This document shows, piece by piece, positions 22,530 through 34,172 of a stretch of DNA of 64,000 nucleotides. The stretch is taken from the NCBI RefSeq assembly GCF_015706575.1, contig NW_024037065.1, positions 4,092,001 to 4,156,000 on the forward strand, read 5' to 3'. Each line of letters starts with the position of its first letter. Position 1 is the first letter of the stretch. This DNA is from Patiria miniata (taxonomy: Eukaryota > Echinodermata > Asteroidea > Valvatida > Asterinidae). Under the pieces are notes generated by a model. That model ran no database searches, had not been told where the DNA came from, and was given only the letters and a program-made list of their open reading frames with translations. The translations under genes were made by a program, and so were the position numbers.

Positions 22530-23110
22530 AAATGTTTAATAAGTATGAGACAGTTGTCTCGTTATTACTTTGGCAGGAACGCAATGTTTATTGCAAACAT
22601 AACATACATTTTAAGCAAGCATTGCATCGTTTGTGACTAATCTCAGGGATGATGTTTAATATTTACATGTATGCTTACCATCATTTTGAGTTAGAATGGA
22701 AAGACATCAATTTCTTTTCTTTCTTTTGAACTATCAGAAACACTTTAACTCTGTTTGTATACTGGATAATCTCATGGATGATAATGTTTGATAAGCCACA
22801 GTTTATATGCAAAACATCATTTTGCATATTATAGAAAGACATCATTTCCTTTTTTTTTAACTATCAAAATACTCCTCACATGGTATACTGGATAATCTCA
22901 GAGATGATGTTTCATAAGCCACACTACATGTATATGCCAAACATAATTTTTTGAAATTTAGTTTTAGAACGAACACACGTCCCTTTTGTTCTCTATTTTT
23001 AGTCTGTTCATATTTTGAAGGTGTACTGGATAATATCATGGATGATAATGTTTAATAAGCCATAGTAAATGCCAATTGTAATTTTGTGTATTTCAAATGG
23101 AAAAACATCC
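22530..23110. repeat. Diverged tandem repeat, unit about 127-140 bp, four or more copies
   Basis: The word GGATAATCTCAtGGATGATaATGTTTaATAAGCCA recurs (in variants) near 22637, 22763, 22889 and 23027, each followed by a GCCAAACAT-like word and a T-rich stretch. The copies are head to tail and clearly diverged, like a small satellite array. Confidence 0.8.
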
Positions 23111-23582
23111 TTTCTTTTTTAATAAATCCATATACTTTCATAAGTTAATTTGGTGTTCATGGTGTTTTTTTTTAAATACCTTTGACTCGACTAATCAGAA
23201 ATACACAGATAATAATTACATTAAGAAGTAATTCAATAGTGTACTTGAAAAATACAAAAAAAAACCTCTGGGTATATGGTAATGGTATTAGCCAGTTCCA
23301 ATAAGACATGTACATTGTACTGTACATGAACAACAAGTCTGCAAGCTGTACACACACACACACAATACCTATATAGAAAGGACACTGTGCCAATGTGTTA
23401 CATAACAGAACTGGCACTAAGTAAACAATCTCCAGTGGGACACATTAAATATTCATGACTGCCATAAAGATAAAGCACTGGCCCTGATTCAACCATTGAG
23501 GAAGGAACACAGCCCTGTTGTGTTAGGCTTGGAAAAGATTATCTTTGTTAAACCTGTGAATTCTTAACTGGACCTGAAGTTA

Positions 23583-23770
23583 TTATTATTATTATTTGTG
23601 GTTTATTAAAACACTGCTTATAGCAGCCCACAGGCTGAATTACAAGTCAGTTTACATACAAATTTCAATAAAAATTAGATGAGGTTAAAATCACAAAGAG
23701 TAAACGGTAAAAACAATGGAAAATTGTAAGTACAAAAAATATAGTATACATATCAAAAATTGCACAGAAA
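23583..23770 (-). mobile_element. 3' end of a non-LTR retroposon (LINE/SINE-type tail)
   Basis: On the minus strand the sequence runs through CAGCCTGTGGGCTGCTATA, then an AATAAA-containing stretch, and ends in (AAT)n at 23583-23597. This is the layout of a LINE or SINE 3' end with a trinucleotide tail. The body could not be followed far and carries no frame. Confidence 0.5.
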
Positions 23771-25270
23771 GACAATACATGTACTACGCAAAAAAGAACC
23801 GGTAATTTCATTGGGCTGGTGGGAGTGAACTGAGTGCGCTATTAACAAGTCTGTTGAGATATGGGACTGTGGGATTGTACACATATTTGGTACATAAACC
23901 ATACAAAAGGTCCTAAGGATTTCGCCAATTCCCTTGAGAAAATGGTGGGTATCACGTGTCGAGAAATAGGCTAACATAAACAGAAAGAAGGTGTCTTGTC
24001 AACAAAAACATGCATGTTTCACAATCAACAAAAGAGGACTAGACACCGACAAGATGAATTTTAAAGTCAAGTTCGACCTCGAAGATATCTGTACTGTGTA
24101 CGGACGGTCCCGAACAACGATTTTTACTACTGTTACTAAGCAGGTCAGTGATTTATTACATTATTCTCAATAAAAAAGTAATGCCCGGGTGCCATTTTGG
24201 TAATATTAGTGAAAACCGATTCCAATTAACTCGAAAACTCTTGCACAACAAAATGATAAGACAGGTTTAAAATTTTTTATAGTATTTCTCATTATCTCAT
24301 TTCATTTCATGGAAAATATTTTTAAAATAAATGAAAACACCAATCGCATAATCCTTAATTCATTCTCAGAACTTGTTTTCCGGTTCGCTAGTGGGATACA
24401 CAATGTAGATGCCAGGCTTACCGAAACGTGTTTTTCTATACGGGGGTATTAGTTAGATTGAGAATTGTTCCACTGCACATTTTCGTTTTTACCATGCAAG
24501 TTTATTTTGGGAATAATAAGCAAGCAAATCAGCTAATCATTAAACGCCTTGTTTCAACATCCATTAGTGGCAATCTGACAAAAATAATCCAGCAAACAAT
24601 GTCTGCAAAAACAAATAATTCCCAAACACCCCCATTCAACTACTGGTATCGCCCACTGTAACGAAACTAGTACAACCCGCACTACGAAAAAGTAAAGCAA
24701 TCTTTGCTTGATTAAAAGCGAAAAGATAGACACTTATTCATGAATTACAGTCCACCCAAAAACCAAACATTAATTTATGGTTATGAGCAAACCATCCTCT
24801 GAATAATAACCCTGTTAAACGCATACATTTTGTCGTTCAAGTTAAGTGGAATGACGGTGCCGTAGATCGGCCACCGTGGTTTGGCCAGATCGACCATGAG
24901 CGCACACGGACAACACACGCGGTTGCACGGAGCTTCCGTGCAGTATGGATTGTTGCTAGTTGCTAATGGCAATTCGTTATAACTCTTTGCCCATACGACC
25001 TTTATATTTTGGTTTTCTAAATCTGTGATAAACACTTATACATTAGCGCTTCACGATTCGTCCACTCAAAATGATTTTTGACTGTCTGAAAATGCCTTCC
25101 TCCATGGTTTCACCCGCGTAGGTTCGCTGATATTAATTTGCCTTTGACTGACGTGCAAAAGTATTTTCGTACCAGCAGTGAAATTGTCAATTTGAAAATT
25201 CACTCAAAAATATCGTGATTGCCAAATAAACTTCCAAACCTGTGCATGTCTTATTGTGTTATTTATTTAA
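23771..25270. other. No gene supported
   Basis: Short open frames occur (for example 24052-24144, ending DICTVYGRSRTTIF before a possible donor GTCAGT), but none has a recognisable domain. The left end of the ISL2EU-type element that follows must lie in or beyond this stretch, but I could not find its terminal repeat. Confidence 0.4.
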
Positions 25271-25274
25271 CCAG

Positions 25275-27491
25275 TAACGACTTTATTCATGTTTTCAACA
25301 CCCTCGCCTTCGTGGCAAAGAAATGCTGCTTTGAAAGTCCAGAGGCTATGTGTAGCATTGCAAAGGTAATTTTAACGCAAATTATTTCGTTTCCTGTATT
25401 CAGTGTAAAGTGTTAATATTGAAAACAACTGAGCAAAATTTATGATATTTCTTTAACCCTTGGTTTCTGTACCTTGTACTTAGCCTGAAATACCCAGTGA
25501 AACCCAAATGAAGTAATGTCAAGTGGTTATTTGTGCTTGTTAGTTACATCTGTTGGCACAGCACAGAAAATGTTAATTGTTGTTTGCATTCATTTATTGT
25601 TTTTTTTTGCGGGGGGGGGGGAGGAGTTAAAAGTGAGGAAATAAAAATGCAGCACATATCAATTCACTTTGGTTCCACTTTGTACGCAGGGAATGGGGTA
25701 ATGGTACTATTCATCTATCTATCTATCTATCAGGCTACTTCCATCTGCTGTCGAATGAAGCCCTCATCATGACGTTTCCAATCACTTCTGTTTCTGGCTG
25801 TCCTAGTCCAAGTCGCTGTTCCCATATATGTAGTTATATCATCTCTCCATCTTTTCTTTGGTCTTCCTCTCCTTCGCTATTAATAACATAATGTTATATT
25901 GGTGTTTAATTTGCAACTGTCAAATCAAATCTGGTTTTAGGAAGATTCTAGCAACATGGAAAGCAGTGACGACACAAAGCTGGGCCAAAGCTGCAGTAGT
26001 GATGTCAACAATGACAACAACATGCCAACAACAAGTGCAGAATCTCCATTTAACATCTCTCAGGTAAAACTAAAATCTGAATTTGTGTGTGCAGAGTAAA
26101 ATTATAAAAATTGAAAACACACGTGTAGTCCAAATAATTGATATTTTGTGTTATGATTGGTTTATCACTTTGCGTACCTTGTAAATGTATGTATTTAGCC
26201 TAAATTGTATCGTTTGTATTCACTGTAAGACCCCCACCATCAACATTATTGTCCAGTTACTGAATGTGAAAAAGCACATGGATGGAATTACATTTAGAAA
26301 GATTAATAAATAATTCAAGGATTTTTATTTATTTTATTTTCACTCTCACAGGATTCTAAGACTTACTACCCGGAAACAAAGCTGCCCATCCAAGATGAGC
26401 TGCATTCAGTTCTTGATAGCATACTACACATGCTGAATGGAAGCCTGAAGCAGGAAGGAGAAATGTTGATAATGGTAACACAAACTGTCATCCATCTTCT
26501 GAAGGGTTTGAAAGAAGAGCTCGACACCAGAAGAGAGTTGACCAGAGTGGAGAGGTTCTCAATGAAGCGGTTTGAGGGGTCAGATGAAGACATTAAATTC
26601 TGGACAGGGTTCTATAGTTATGAAACATTAATTGTGTTTTACGAACATGTGTGCCAAAATCATGCAAGCAGTCTCAAGTACTGGATGGCACGCAACTCCC
26701 AAGAAGAACAGGCTAATAAACGGGGACCAAAATGCAGTTTTGATCCAATTGACCAGATGTTCATGACACTGGTTAAATTAAAGCAAGGTAGTGGAAACAA
26801 GGACATTGCTGAGCGCTTCAAGATCTCAGATTCGTATGTGACAAGGATCTTCATCACATGGATTAATTTTTTGTTCAATGCACTGGTTGAAGGGACCAAC
26901 ATCTGGATGTCCAAGGGAAAAGTTCGAAAGTACATGCCTGCATTCTTCAAGGGCTTGTATCCTGATTTGCAGGTTATAATTGACTGCACAGGGATCTCAG
27001 TGGAGAGGCCATCAGACTTGGAGGTACAAGCTGCCACATACTCACAGTACAAGCACGGAAACACACTCAAGGGCTTGATTGGGATCAGTCCCTCTGGGGT
27101 TACTACTTTTGTCTCTGACCTATATGAGGGGTCAATAAGTGACAATGAGCTGACAATGAACTGTGGCCTTCTGGATTTATGTGAGCCTAATGTTGCCATT
27201 ATGGCTGATCGTGGTTTTACATGCAAAGAAGCAATCATGAAGCGAAAACTGCGACATGTAACACCTCACTTCTTGATGGGAGCTGCCCAAATGCAGCCAC
27301 ATCAACTAGTCGAGTCCGTCGCGGTAGCTAGGGTGAGGATTCATGTGGAACGGTGCATAGGACGGATAAAACAGTGGCATTTTCTGAGCAAAAAGATACC
27401 ACTAACCTACTTGAAGCAAATCAACCACATTTTCAAAGTGTGCTGCTATCTTACACTATTTTGGCCCCCACTGAGTACAGACAAGCAATAG
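25275..27491 (+). CDS. DDE transposase (DDE_Tnp_4-like), three exons seen
   Basis: Catalyses excision and insertion of the element. The main exon, 26352-27491, opens after an acceptor (CTCTCACAG) and runs 379 codons to TAG without a stop. It has a helix-turn-helix of the kind that precedes DDE_Tnp_4 (FDPIDQMFMTLVKLKQGSG, then IAERFKISDSYVTRIFITW). The catalytic core follows: Asp in VIIDCTGISVERPS, Asp in VAIMADRGF and Glu in RIHVERCIGRIK. An upstream exon at 25941-26063 (AG before, GTAAAA after) is acidic and polar (MESSDDTKLGQ) and joins in phase 0. A further candidate, 25275-25365 (KKCCFESPEAM), also ends in phase 0. The expected N-terminal THAP-like zinc finger was not found upstream. The catalytic residues look intact. 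Confidence 0.85.
25710..25882 (-). mobile_element. 5'-truncated LINE tail inside a transposase intron
   Basis: On the minus strand the sequence codes for the C-terminal end of a non-LTR ORF2 (GRPKKRWRDDITTYMGTATW, then DWKRHDEGF and a stop at 25730-25732). It ends in a (GATA)n tail at 25710-25730. GRPxxRWxDDI is a typical C-terminal block of jockey/CR1-type ORF2 proteins. Only about 170 bp remain, as expected for strong 5' truncation. It lies between two transposase exons. Confidence 0.8.
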
Positions 27492-27683
27492 TTTTTTTGG
27501 CCATTTTGAAGCCTACTTTATGGTCACTCTCATCCATGTCAAATGTAACTTTTCGACTGCATACAGTAATTACCGGTTGTGCACATTGTATTTTGTAAAC
27601 ATTTGGGAAAACGTGTGTACTCTATTTCAACCCGAGAGGTGTTAGGTTCCAATCACAGTTTTGACATTAATACCCTTATATCA

Positions 27684-27780
27684 CCTCCCCCTCCCCTATC
27701 AGCCTCCACCCCCCCCCCCCATCAGCCTCCACCCATACCCCATGACCCACCTCTAACCCCCCCCCCCCCCCCATAACCCC
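27684..27780. repeat. C-rich low-complexity tract
   Basis: Runs of C up to 16 bases with CAGCCTCCACCC words; no coding signal. A second C-rich run lies at 28158-28195. Between the transposase stop and the nuclease gene (27492-28679) nothing else was recognised. Confidence 0.8.
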
Positions 27781-28679
27781 TGCCTCCACACGGTGACACC
27801 TGATCACTCCTGCCTCAACCTGCCCTTTTTACATGCCTGCATACTATTCCTGTATCCCTCACCAACATCCCGCCCCAATCACCCCACTCTCGCTCCTTAC
27901 CCACCAAAAACTCCCTATCAAATTGCTCAGCTTGAATGCTCATTTTAAATAATTGAAATTTGCAACTGACTTTTACTGCACTGCTCATTTCATATGCTGT
28001 TACGAGGCTTTTCTGATGAACGTATTAAAGCATTGGTTCAATAAAGACCAAGTATACATGTATTTACACTGTTTGTTGTACTCTCAGTGTTTATTCAGCT
28101 AAAGTTCGTCCAGTGCTTACCCTAATCTAAAATGTGTTGGATTATTACCTGAGAAACTCCCCCCCCCCCTCTCCCAACCCCCAAACCCCCCTCAAAAAAT
28201 TGCAAAGTGCCCTGTAGCTTAAAAGCTCCAAGACTGGGAAGAGAACTAAAAGGCTGTCTAGACGATATTTTACTAAATGCATTTGCATAGCAACAAAATG
28301 AGTCCTGCTGAATAATGAACAATTGAATAAATACCTCAAACCTTCTACAGATGCATACACATGTAGTTTGTTTTCAAATGCTCAGAAAAATAAGTATATT
28401 TTGACTGTCGGGTTCATAAATATTGTATACATGTATGATTTTATGATTGCACACTTCATTTACTGGCCTGTTTTCTTTACAAATATTAATAAACTCTGCA
28501 ATTAGGTAAAAAAAAAATATCCTGAATTTCTTTCATGAAATCATAGTTTCAAAATTTCAATTATATTCACTTTTATTTCTGGAGAACTATAGTAATTACA
28601 TTTATGGCAAGACCAAAAAAAGGTTTCAGTTTTATCAATAAATAGTATTAAATGATAGGATAAAAATTGTAACCTCAAA

Positions 28680-31600
28680 CTATTTTTTCCAAAAACCCTG
28701 GGCTACAAGTGCTGGCAAGACATGAGATTTATGAAACTGCAGGAGCTTGTCCTGAACATTTGTCCAGAATGCCTCATTGAAAGCAACACGTACAATGAGC
28801 ACATCACAGTTAGCATTTGTGAAAATAACAAAGTCACACCAAGCCACACCAACAACCGCCATTTGCATCTGTACTTGGTAAAAGTATGCATGATGCTCTT
28901 TCAGTGTGGGTTTCGCTTCTTTTAGTTGCAGACAGAAGTTGCTGTCCGTCTGTTTGGCTAGAATTGCCTCCTTTGGTGTCATTTCTCTGGACGCTGACAG
29001 ACATTTCACTTCGACAAGTCCTTGGACACAGTTCTCAGTGACAACCCGATCAGGGGTTGCAGCAAGTTCGCCATGCAGTGGGTGAACGAAAAGACCACAC
29101 TCCATCACAGTCATATTTAGGCCACTATCTTGTTTCTGTTTCATGTACTTGGACACTGCTTCACCTTCGTTAATAATGCCATACTCCATGTGATGCGATT
29201 TGGGCTTACTTGTCGGGCTACCAACAGTAATTATTTTCTTGACAATGGCTGCTGGATCACCTTTGCCAGAACAACGCTTAGCTATACTTGCTGTAATTCG
29301 ACCCTTCTTCATTCGAAACCACTGGATGTTGCTAGCTTGTCCTCTTGTTGCAATCTCGATATCACTGATATGGTCAGTGTCACTCTGAAAAAAAAAAAAA
29401 AAAGCCTGCTTGTTTTCCTACAAACTATAAAATGCAGTTTGCAAGGGATTTATTTAGCTCAGTCAGTTGCTCTTGTACATGTATGTTTAAATAACTGTGT
29501 CACTCCCGATGAACTAGGGATTGGACAGTTTGATTGAAAGACAGATAGCCCTGCACACCAGAGGTTGCAAGTTCCACTTCAGTCCAGCTTTCTTTGATAT
29601 TTTGTTTATTGATTTGAGTATCACAAAAGGCTTTCGATAAAAATAAGTAACAGAACAAAAAGTAAACTCTGTTGCCACGTACATGGAATCGCCGACAGAT
29701 TACTTCTTCAGGAGTGAGCTCTTGGGCCAAACTTGGGTTTTCTTTTGAATTTGTCTCATCTTCTGTAGCAGTGTCAGTGGAGCTGTCAAGAATCTGAGTC
29801 CAACATGTGTCATGATTGGTTTCTTGCAGCTTTCTGATGGCTTCTTTAAATGCTGTTGTTGCAAAACATTGACTCTTACATGCAGGCGCAGCTTGGTAGC
29901 AACTGTAGTCCTCTAGTGCCCGTTTTCTTTTTGTCGTTCTTCCGAAAACATGCTTCACAACTTCTCTTGTGCCTGATCATAAAAAAAACATAAAAATAAT
30001 TCACGTTATCTGTGTGGACATGTAATGGTTATACATGTAGGTTTGGTAGGTGTACATGTAGATGTAGAGCCTTCTTTAAAATGGCATTGGGACGTTGAAA
30101 GCTTGGGATTACCTGCTTTTGCTGGCTTTGTGAACTTCTTGCTGATGCGTGAAGGCTGATGCCACTTCTGAGACAAACTGGTACATGCTGAAGTTGCACA
30201 TTCACGAACAGTTACTATGTAATCAAGAAGACCAAACAGTAGAGCTGCAACATGGTTACACTTGCCTCCTGTTCCTGCTGGGCAGTTATACACGCCATTG
30301 ACAATCACCCCGTACTTATTCAGTATTATTTTAACACGATACTGATTTTCCTTCATGGATGCAAGTACATCAGCCCAGACATGAGTAAAATCCCCAAGTG
30401 GATTGAGCTAAATGTTGGAAACATGCCCAGAAGCAAAGTAGTTGAATCCTTTCCGTAGAGGCTTCTCTGCTGTTGGGAGTGGAATTTTCCTCATATGTGG
30501 CTCTTCAGGGTCTTTGTCATCGGGAACCTCAACAACTTTAACGCTGCGTTTGAGAAGATATTCCTGGAGGGATTCGTATGTGAGGTCTGGTAGTTCTGAG
30601 AGATTATCTGTCCATTTGATGAGCCTAGCTAGTGTAGTCATTTGCAGCAAAAAGTTGTAAAATATGAAGAAAGAGGCATCCATCATTCCTTTCCTTCCAT
30701 CCACAGCTTGTAAGTTACAATAAATTATCGCCCGGTGATCGTGCCTTGAGCTTTTACTTAAGGAAGTAACCGTAAACATTAGTACTATCACACGCGTCCA
30801 CGCTCTACGCGTACACATACGGTATAGTCAGTACGTACATCATGTATCCGATTCCGAAGACAATTTTTCAACATAAAAATCTACCAGGCCTACCTTTCGC
30901 AGAGACTTCTTTTAGCTTCCGAGGCCATCGACGTGAACCCCCGACATTTCATCACCGTTTTCACGAAGAGCCACATATCTCCAAAATTACAATTTTTTTC
31001 GATTTTGATTTTTTTCAATATTTCGCATTAAAACAATGTACTTAACCATTTTGACATGTTTCTGTAAGCAAAACATCATTAATTTCTAAGTTACATTAAT
31101 GTTGCAAGGGGCAGAAATCTTGATAACTGCATTTTGAGTTTTCACGAAGAGCCACATACATTTTGGCCCTTTGAATGCGTACAAAACCCATTGCAGGGAA
31201 ATACGTAAAAGTAGGTCAAATGAGATTTGCGTTTTCACGAAAAGCCACATATCTTTGTTACATTTTCAGGCGCGCGCGCGTACTCACACGCGCCTATGGA
31301 AATACACGTTGAACAGAAAGGGCCAATATGTCGGAAACGTGAATTTGCGTTTTCACGAAGAGCCATTTATCTTTACTAATTAATTTCCACTAATTAACTG
31401 CTTTATTAAGTCTTATTACCGGGTTTATGTAAAACTTCAGCTCACGTAGAATCGTGTGATGGTTTTCTTGCTGCACAAAGTTGTTGCAAAGTAGTATTTC
31501 TTGCAGTTTTAAAATATGAGAAACTTCTTTTGTGATTATCTCGACAACACTTTACTTCAAAATCAACATAATATATATAGTATGTGGCTGTTCGTGAAAA

Positions 31601-31717
31601 CGGTGACGATTTTAGCCACCGTTTTAAGTCTTCTACGGTGTTGTCGTTTACAACGGTGCAGGGTAACTTTGCACCCTTTACCGAATCCACAGTGTGTTTC
31701 ACGACCGTGTCCGCCAT
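28680..31717 (-). pseudogene. SAP-SWIM-YqaJ nuclease gene of ISL2EU copy 1 (four exons, disabled)
   Basis: Accessory nuclease of the transposon. Minus-strand exons are 31717-30894 (interrupted by a MITE at 30950-31608), 30624-30113, 29972-29683 and 29384-28680. All junctions are GT-AG and in phase. Exon 1 starts MADTVVKHTV and codes for a SAP DNA-binding helix pair (VEDLKRWLK, then CRGFTSMAS after the insert). Exon 2 holds LIKWTDNLSELPD and a SWIM zinc finger, NCPAGTGGKCNHVAALL, in which the first Cys of the usual C-x-C is Tyr. It also has an in-frame TAG at 30408-30410. Exon 3 is linker (KRKRALEDYSCYQ). Exon 4 is a full YqaJ-like exonuclease fold (RITAS, ELAATPDRVV, GLVEVKC, YFYQVQMQMAV) with the Asp, Glu-x-Lys and Gln positions present. 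The TAG and the MITE make the gene non-functional as it stands. Confidence 0.85.
30950..31608. mobile_element. 659-bp MITE inserted in the SAP-coding exon
   Basis: The ends are inverted repeats of about 28 bp (CRTCACCGTTTTCACGAAS...), with ATTT duplicated at 30946-30949 and 31609-31612. Removing the insert and one ATTT restores an uninterrupted SAP reading frame, which fixes the boundaries. Three further direct copies of the end motif (TTCACGAARAGCCAYWTA) lie inside near 31138, 31231 and 31349, a subterminal-repeat layout. No open frame of note. Confidence 0.88.
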
Positions 31718-31792
31718 CTTTAATTTTATCCCCAGGTTTCTCCCACAATGCACAGCGGTAAACATTGTGTGACGTCATTACGTCTTAGGTCT

Positions 31793-32575
31793 ATTGAGTC
31801 GGTGAGTTGCCGCCGACCAGATCGTCCCTAAAACCTGAACGAATCACATCAAGCTCTATCGGCAACTGATACACTTGTTTATAATTTATGCACAGTTAAA
31901 TCCGCAAACATATATAGACACAAATCAAATATAACTTCCTTATAAGTAATTCAAAGCATTCCTCATTTGCAATAAAATACCTGCAACTCCATTATCGCTA
32001 ATGTTTGTCGAAATAAACACTAGAACACTAAAATGCCTCATTCTATAAAGTTCAACGACAAAAGCATAACACTGCAATCTATATATTTCTTCACTATCTG
32101 TCAATATAATACACACTAAATGCAAAGAGTCACTTGTAGTTCGCAAGATAATGAGCTGATAATTTATGTACTCACCTGAACGAATCACATCAAGCTCTAT
32201 CGGCAACTGATTCGTTCGTGCGGCGTTTGAACTTTTGTACCGCCCACAACTGCATCACAAAAATGATTTCATTGGTCAACGCGACCTTGCACACAAAACT
32301 CGCGCGCGTAATCAAAACAATAGAAATGCATTCTAGTACGAAGGTTTCGCCGTAAGGGTGTACCCCAAATATGGTAAGTGCCTGGCCTAATCAATATTCA
32401 TGAGTTATATACTGAGCGGGCAGAACAAAGATGGCGGCTTCCGATTGGACATCGTGAGTACGGCTGGCTGGAATGAATTCTGGTAGTTTTATCTAAAGTG
32501 TGTGATCGATTGTTATCTCTATTTAATGATAATAATCACATGAATTCGCAACTTGCAGGCACCTCACGTCACACT
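31793..32575 (-). repeat. 3' LTR of gypsy element B (probably truncated)
   Basis: Matches 39177-39978 closely. The only large difference is a 16-bp segment present on the right (near 39357-39372) and absent on the left, bounded by a GCAA repeat. On the minus strand the LTR starts TGTGACGTGAGG directly after a polypurine tract. The right-hand copy seems to continue about 670 bp further inward to the PBS-like site, so this copy is probably cut at 31793. The flanks show no matching target duplication, which fits truncation. Confidence 0.85.
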
Positions 32576-32689
32576 ACCCCCTTCTCAAGATCAACGCTGT
32601 ACCCAGCGTTATTTTAAAACTGTGCTTAGAACAATAACATATCGTATAACTTTGAACATATTTTTATTCTGTAAATAACCTTGTCTGCA

Positions 32690-32955
32690 ACGATAAAGAA
32701 TTTTGTTACGCAGTAAACTAGTGGGATATCCGCAACGCTCCAATTTTTCTGCAACAATTCAAAAAAAATATATACACATCATAAACTACTGACAATTTGT
32801 CTGCAACATTTAAAAATAAATATTTTCACATCATATACTACTGAGATTTGACCGCAACGCAAAAAGGAATTACACATCATCAAATACTTAACTTAATGTC
32901 GGCAACACTAAAATAAATAAAACTTATGCCTATACATCATAAAATACTGAGAGCT
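32690..32955 (-). repeat. Tandem-like repeat in the 3' UTR of gypsy element B
   Basis: Four to five diverged copies of a unit of about 60 bp. Each holds a GCAACR word and an ACATCATAAAcTACTGA word, at intervals of 55-65 bp, between the zinc-finger ORF and the polypurine tract. Confidence 0.75.
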
Positions 32956-32998
32956 TGAAGAAACAGGTCATTCATCAAACTGCGTTAATTTACTTATT

Positions 32999-34172
32999 TT
33001 ACTCTGTCAGAATGTATTGCCGTTCCACAATTTCCTTCCGAACTTTCCTCCCCTCGTTGTACACATACGCTGTCTGTTTCTCGACTATTGTCCTGAGACG
33101 TCCACCCAGCAGGTCCCGTATATCTACCAGGGAGCATGTTGGTTGGCTGTGCAGAACTGCTTGTGTGGTCGACGATGTGGGGACGTTCTTTGTTGGGGAG
33201 ACCGATGCTGAGGACATTGAAGAGGACGCTGAGGATGTGGATGACGCTGCCGAGGATACGGACGATGCTGAGGATACGGACGTTACTGATATCGATGACA
33301 ATGCCGGACTGCCTGGGGGTGGATTCATCTTTTTCGCTGCCACTCCGAGGCCTCTTGGTTCCGATGTGTAATCCAACAGATCATGTTGGTCCTCATCCAT
33401 CAAGGATATGCAAGCTTCATGTGCCTGTTCCTCTTCCACGTTGTTTACCATTTCGAATACTTCTTCCGTTTCCTTCCTCTCCTGGACTTCCATTCCTCCT
33501 TCCTCCCTGTCTCTCTCTGCCTCTGACTCCTCCTTCGTCAACTCCGCATTCTCAACTCTCTGCACCTTCTTCACGTCTGCCTGCTCTTTGACTTGCCTTG
33601 TCTCTCCTTCTCTCCTCCCTTCAACCTTTCTTCCTCCTGTCCCCTCTTTCTCATCTATCCCCGCTTCTGACTCTTCTCCTCTTCTTCATCTTCTTCGCAT
33701 CTGTCCCCTCCTCCTTATCTCTTTTCGTTTCTGACTCATTTCTTATCTTCTCCGTCTTCTTCGCATCTGCCCCCTCCGCTTTATCTCTCCTTGTCTCTGA
33801 CTCCTCTTTTCTCCTCTTCATCTTCTTCGCATTTGCTCCCTCCTCCTTATCTCTCCTCGTTTCTGACTCATTTCTTCTCTTCTCCGTCTTCTTCGCATCT
33901 GTCGCCTCCTCCTTATCTCTCCTCGTTTCTGACTCATTTCTTCCCCTCCCCGCCTTTCTTTCTTCTCCTTCCTTCTTATCTGGTTCTCCGTCGATCCGAA
34001 GGTGTTTTTGTCTGGTATATTGCCTCAAATCTTCAAAGCGTAGATATGTGGCATCACACTGTGGGCACCTGTACCTCTCCCTCTGGTGAGTTTGTAAGTG
34101 CCTGTCCAGATTCCACCTCCTCCAAAACACCTCGCCGCAAATTCTGCACCTCAGTGTTGGTGTTGGTTTCAT
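32999..34172 (-). pseudogene. Third ORF of gypsy element B: C2H2 zinc-finger protein with 22-residue repeats
   Basis: Begins at ATG 34172, about 200 bp after pol and in the same direction. Residues 8-30 are a C2H2 finger (CRICGEVFWRRWNLDRHLQTH). The next finger (CPQCDATYLRFEDLRQYTRQKH would be too long to be exact; C-x2-C-x12-Y-x4-H) has Tyr at the first His position. Then come four copies of a charged 22-residue unit (SETRRDKEEGADAKK core) predicted to be helical or coiled. The frame shifts near 33670. The second half (to TAA at 32999) is Glu/Lys-rich, then Ser-rich, ending VRKEIVERQYILTE. Nucleic-acid binding is inferred. Such an accessory gene is not part of the basic Ty3/gypsy plan. Confidence 0.75.

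Larger units (their letters stand above)
25275..31717. mobile_element. ISL2EU-type two-gene DNA transposon, copy 1
   Basis: Two convergent spliced genes lie tail to tail: a DDE transposase on plus (to 27491) and a SAP-SWIM-YqaJ nuclease on minus (31717 to 28680). To my knowledge this pairing is a hallmark of the ISL2EU/IS4EU group related to PIF/Harbinger. The limits given are those of the coding parts. True termini were not identified; the right end probably lies between 31717 and the gypsy LTR at 31793. Secondary insertions are a LINE tail in a transposase intron and a MITE in the nuclease gene. Confidence 0.8.

Noticed and set aside
22530..23110. CRISPR-like array
   Set aside because: Units are long, adjacent and diverged, without fixed repeats and unique spacers; the genome is animal.
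26660..27238. 192-codon minus-strand frame
   Set aside because: Antisense to the DDE transposase exon, which has the catalytic motifs.
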